Below are positions 60,178 through 64,000 of a DNA stretch of 64,000 nucleotides, in pieces. How positions within the stretch are numbered: the stretch's first letter is position 1; each line of letters opens with the position of its first letter. Source of the DNA: Nonomuraea fuscirosea (GTDB lineage: Bacteria; Actinomycetota; Actinomycetes; Streptosporangiales; Streptosporangiaceae); assembly GCF_003001935.1 (NCBI RefSeq), contig NZ_PVNG01000018.1, positions 1 to 64,000 on the forward strand. The letters are read 5' to 3'. Position numbers and translations under genes: made by a program. The notes beneath the pieces are model-generated. The model worked only from the letters and a program-made list of their open reading frames with translations. It did not search any database and was not told the DNA's origin.

Positions 60178-60423
60178 CTAGCGCCAGCGGGTGGAAAGCA
60201 CCACACCGAAGATGATGAAAACAAACCCGATCAGCAGGTTCCAGTTCTGGAGGTCGCTGAAGAAGGGCGCCTGCGGTGCGACGTAATAGATCGAGATCCA
60301 CAGGATGCCGACGATCCATGCGACGACCATCGTGGGCGCCAGCCAGCGCGGGCTGACCTTGACCTGCTGTGACCTCTGCGGCGGGGTGTAAACCGCCTTC
60401 TTGCGAGCCTTGGACTTGGGCAC
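60178..60423 (-). CDS. crgA: Cell division protein CrgA
   Basis: From GTG 60423 the 81-residue protein has the basic N-terminus PKSKARKKAVYTPPQRSQQV and two membrane segments (WLAPTMVVAWIVGILWISIY and NWNLLIGFVFIIFGVVLSTR), the CrgA layout. In actinobacteria CrgA localises at the septum, binds FtsZ/FtsI/PBP proteins and modulates septation. Its orientation opposite to neighbours is conserved. Confidence 0.95.
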   Translation of the reverse strand: MPKSKARKKAVYTPPQRSQQVKVSPRWLAPTMVVAWIVGILWISIYYVAPQAPFFSDLQNWNLLIGFVFIIFGVVLSTRWR

Positions 60424-60522
60424 TGGATAACTCCTGCTGGCGGCCTGGGCTTCCGGATCGTCCACAGGCTCTTCGATAAGCGTAGTTGAAGCGTGCCCCA
60501 GGATAGTCGCCACGCGCATGAC

Positions 60523-61188
60523 ATGGCGATCCCCCTGGGCCGCTTCGCCGCCGAATACGCTGACCGGATGCGGGCCATGCTGCGGGCCGTGGGGGAGATG
60601 TGCATCACCGCGGGCCTGATCCTCATGCTGTTCTGCGCCTACCTGCTCTGGGGCACCGGCGCCTACACCGAGAGCCAGCAGCTGCTGCTCCAGCGCCAGC
60701 TCGCCGCGAAGAAGGCGGGGCCGCCCCGGCCCGAGCAGCCGGTCCGGCCGGGCCAGGCCGTCGCGCTGCTGCGCATCCCCAAGCTGGGCCGCGACTACCA
60801 GTACGCCGTGGTCGAGGGCGTCGGCGCCGACCAGCTCAGGAAGGGCCCTGGACACTACCCCGACACCGCCATGCCGGGCCAGGTCGGCAACTTCGTGCTG
60901 TCGGGCCACCGCACCACGTACGCGGCGCCGTTCAACGAGATCGACGAGCTCGAACGCGACGACGAGATCGTCGTGGAGACCCGTGAGGCCCGCCACACCT
61001 ACCGCGTGACCTCCCAGGACATCGTGCGGCCCGACGAGGTCGACGTGCTGGCCCCCGTGCCCGGCAAGCCCGACATCCGGCCCATCCGCGCCTTCATCAC
61101 GCTGTCCACCTGCCACCCCGAATACTCGGCCGCCGAACGGCTCATCGTCTACGGCGTCCTGAAGGACAGCGAACCACGCGAGGAGTGA
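60523..61188 (+). CDS. Class E sortase
   Basis: The 221-residue protein has an N-terminal membrane segment (AVGEMCITAGLILMLFCAYL) and a sortase domain with LLRIPKLGRDYQYAVVEGVG, catalytic His in FVLSGHRTTYAAPF, catalytic Cys in LSTCHPEYSA and a final Arg in AAERLIVYG. Class E sortases of high-GC actinobacteria join LAXTG-type proteins to peptidoglycan. ATG 60523 is used; ATG 60568 is an alternative. A 52-codon gene follows after 1 bp. Confidence 0.92.
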   Translation: MAIPLGRFAAEYADRMRAMLRAVGEMCITAGLILMLFCAYLLWGTGAYTESQQLLLQRQLAAKKAGPPRPEQPVRPGQAVALLRIPKLGRDYQYAVVEGVGADQLRKGPGHYPDTAMPGQVGNFVLSGHRTTYAAPFNEIDELERDDEIVVETREARHTYRVTSQDIVRPDEVDVLAPVPGKPDIRPIRAFITLSTCHPEYSAAERLIVYGVLKDSEPREE

Positions 61189-61189
61189 C

Positions 61190-61348
61190 ATGTACGCCTG
61201 GCTCTGGCGCAAGCTGCCCGGCCGCCCGCGCACCCGGATCCTGACGGCCCTCGTCCTGGCCGGTGCGGCGGTGGCCGTACTCTGGTATGTCGTGTTCCCG
61301 CTCCTGGAGCCCGTGGTGACGCTGGACGAGGTGACCGTAGCCAAATGA
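61190..61348 (+). CDS. Small membrane protein, 52 aa
   Basis: ATG 61190 follows the sortase stop by 1 bp, with AGGAG upstream. The product has a basic N-terminus (MYAWLWRKLPGRPRTRI), one membrane segment (TALVLAGAAVAVLWYVVFPL) and a short acidic tail ending VTLDEVTVAK. Its TGA overlaps the trpG ATG. A small membrane protein at this place between the sortase and the amidotransferase gene is common in actinomycetes. The role is unknown. Confidence 0.85.
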   Translation: MYAWLWRKLPGRPRTRILTALVLAGAAVAVLWYVVFPLLEPVVTLDEVTVAK

Positions 61349-61917
61349 GCCGCGTGCTGGTCGTGGACAACCACGACAGCTTCGTCCACACCATCGTGCA
61401 GTACCTGCGCGAGCTGGGCGCCGACTGCGACGTGCGCCCGCGCGACGACGTACGCGTCCACGACGCCGACGGCTTCGACGGCGTCCTGATCAGCCCGGGC
61501 CCCGGCACCCCCGAGGCGGCCGGCGTGAGCGTCCCCCTGGTCCATCACGCGGCCGATAGGCGCCTGCCGCTGCTCGGCGTCTGCCTCGGCCACCAGGCCA
61601 TCGCCATCGCGTACGGCGCCACCGTGACCCGCGCCCCCGAGCTCTTCCACGGCAGGACCAGCGCCGTCGCCCACGACGGCCAGGGCGTGTTCCGGACTCT
61701 GCCCTCACCCGTGCGGATGACCCGCTACCACTCGCTGGCCGTGCTGCCCGGCACGGTGCCCGCGGCGCTCGACGTGACCGCGCGCACGGAGGACGGCGTC
61801 ATCATGGGCCTGCGGCACCGTGAGGCCCCGATAGAGGGCATCCAGTTCCATCCCGAGTCCGTGCTGTCGGAGCACGGTCACCGGTTGCTCCGGAATTGGC
61901 TGCGCGGAATCGTGTAA
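61345..61917 (+). CDS. trpG: Glutamine amidotransferase, anthranilate/aminodeoxychorismate synthase component II
   Basis: The 190-residue class I glutamine amidotransferase has VLVVDNHDSFVHTIVQYLRE, the oxyanion LISPGPGTPEAAGV, nucleophile Cys in LLGVCLGHQAIA, and the His/Glu pair in QFHPESVLSEHG. It provides ammonia to a chorismate-using partner. In mycobacteria the gene at this locus is called trpG, though a role in folate (pabA) is equally possible. The partner subunit is not in the window. Confidence 0.9.
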   Translation: MSRVLVVDNHDSFVHTIVQYLRELGADCDVRPRDDVRVHDADGFDGVLISPGPGTPEAAGVSVPLVHHAADRRLPLLGVCLGHQAIAIAYGATVTRAPELFHGRTSAVAHDGQGVFRTLPSPVRMTRYHSLAVLPGTVPAALDVTARTEDGVIMGLRHREAPIEGIQFHPESVLSEHGHRLLRNWLRGIV

Positions 61918-61950
61918 CGAACCTCTCGCCCGGAGCGAGGTACAAGTGAG

Positions 61951-61990
61951 CGTCCCCGCCGTTGCCCCCGAGCGGCGGGGGCGTTCTTTT
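61951..61990 (+). terminator. Rho-independent terminator after trpG
   Basis: CGTCCCCGCCG pairs with CGGCGGGGGCG around a short loop, followed by the T-run 'ttctttttt'. It ends the sortase-trpG transcript. Confidence 0.9.
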
Positions 61991-62014
61991 TTGTGCCCGA
62001 AGGGCGCACAGCCG

Positions 62015-62053
62015 AAGGGCCGCCCTCCCCCTCGCCGGGGAAGAGCGGCCCTT
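62015..62053 (-). terminator. Hairpin downstream of pknB
   Basis: AAGGGCCGC (about 62015-62023) pairs with GCGGCCCTT (about 62045-62053), 18 bp beyond the pknB stop on the minus strand. It is convergent with the trpG terminator. Confidence 0.7.
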
Positions 62054-62070
62054 GGCGTGTACGCGGGACC

Positions 62071-63948
<1,878 letters not shown>

Positions 63949-63961
63949 TGTCCCTTACCGT

Positions 63962-64000
63962 TCATCTTGGGTACCGGCCGGCTCGGGGGGCCGCCGGTGT
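63962..64000 (-). CDS. Possible 3' end of the upstream gene (pknA position), partial
   Basis: The minus strand has an open frame running in from beyond the window and ending at TGA (63962-63964), 13 bp before the pknB start, with a proline/arginine-rich ending (APRAGRYPR). In this gene block pknA normally precedes pknB, and such tails are common in it. Only twelve codons are visible, so the call rests on position. Confidence 0.3.
   Translation of the reverse strand, partial: TPAAPRAGRYPR

Noticed and set aside
60178..61674. A 498-codon minus-strand frame
   Set aside because: Only its last 82 codons encode CrgA; the rest is antisense to the sortase, the 52-codon gene and trpG.

Overview
The window is high-GC actinomycete DNA. 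The strong third-position G/C bias, GTG starts, 4-base stop/start overlaps and the oriC-side core block at the right end all support this. Gene content and style suggest the Streptosporangiales (Nonomuraea/Streptosporangium-like), but that level is inference.

Right end (57.9-64 kb), core chromosome: DUF5324-like membrane protein, ppiA, rhomboid protease with a zinc finger, crgA, class E sortase, a 52-aa membrane protein, trpG/pabA and pknB with PASTA repeats. In Mycobacterium tuberculosis the corresponding order is gyrA - ileT - alaT - Rv0008c - ppiA - Rv0010c - crgA - Rv0012 - trpG - pknB. Here the place of alaT is taken by about 55 kb of other DNA.

Left end (about 1-12.9 kb), mobile and decayed DNA: two 119-bp direct repeats (2265-2383 and 4480-4598) each carry the 3' half of tRNA-Ala(TGC), from the anticodon loop to the discriminator base, plus its terminator. 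They look like attachment-site scars of elements that integrated in tandem at tRNA-Ala. Around them lie an AT-richer DUF4365 gene, an Imm10-type immunity gene, a frameshifted tyrosine integrase, an IS481 transposase start, a possible ISL3 fragment, fragments of a methyltransferase, a DUF4240 protein and a SUKH protein, and a 110-bp module present twice. Intact genes among them include an ECF42-type sigma factor with its DGPF/YCII partner, a GNAT acetyltransferase and a DesK/DesR-like two-component system.

Middle (13-57.8 kb), accessory but healthy chromosome, arranged as many small regulator/target pairs: SDR/LysR, MFS exporter/AraC, amidohydrolase/MarR (18-bp palindrome), P450/HTH_38-MarR regulator, TIM-barrel protein/TetR (30-bp palindrome), NAD(P)-binding oxidoreductase/TetR, and ArsR with a membrane coiled-coil protein. 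The largest unit is a tripartite tricarboxylate transporter (tctC, tctB, tctA) next to its divergent TctD/TctE-type regulators, with a TAXI-type solute-binding lipoprotein alongside. Further right are a glycosyltransferase, a Baeyer-Villiger monooxygenase, two more two-component systems, and a metallo-beta-lactamase fold, SgcJ/EcaC, SRPBCC and double-GNAT gene group.

Three patterns cut across this layout. (1) The 15-bp sequence GTGACAACTGTCATG occurs about 60 bp before the DesK/R-like operon and again about 60 bp before a 58-codon membrane-protein gene 13 kb away, which suggests a shared regulator. (2) Four genes (TAXI protein, GDSL hydrolase, phosphatase, sensor kinase) have short tandem duplications over their stop codon, and in each the next in-frame stop is a repeated TGA. 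(3) The tRNA-Ala att scars sit exactly where the conserved oriC gene order is broken.
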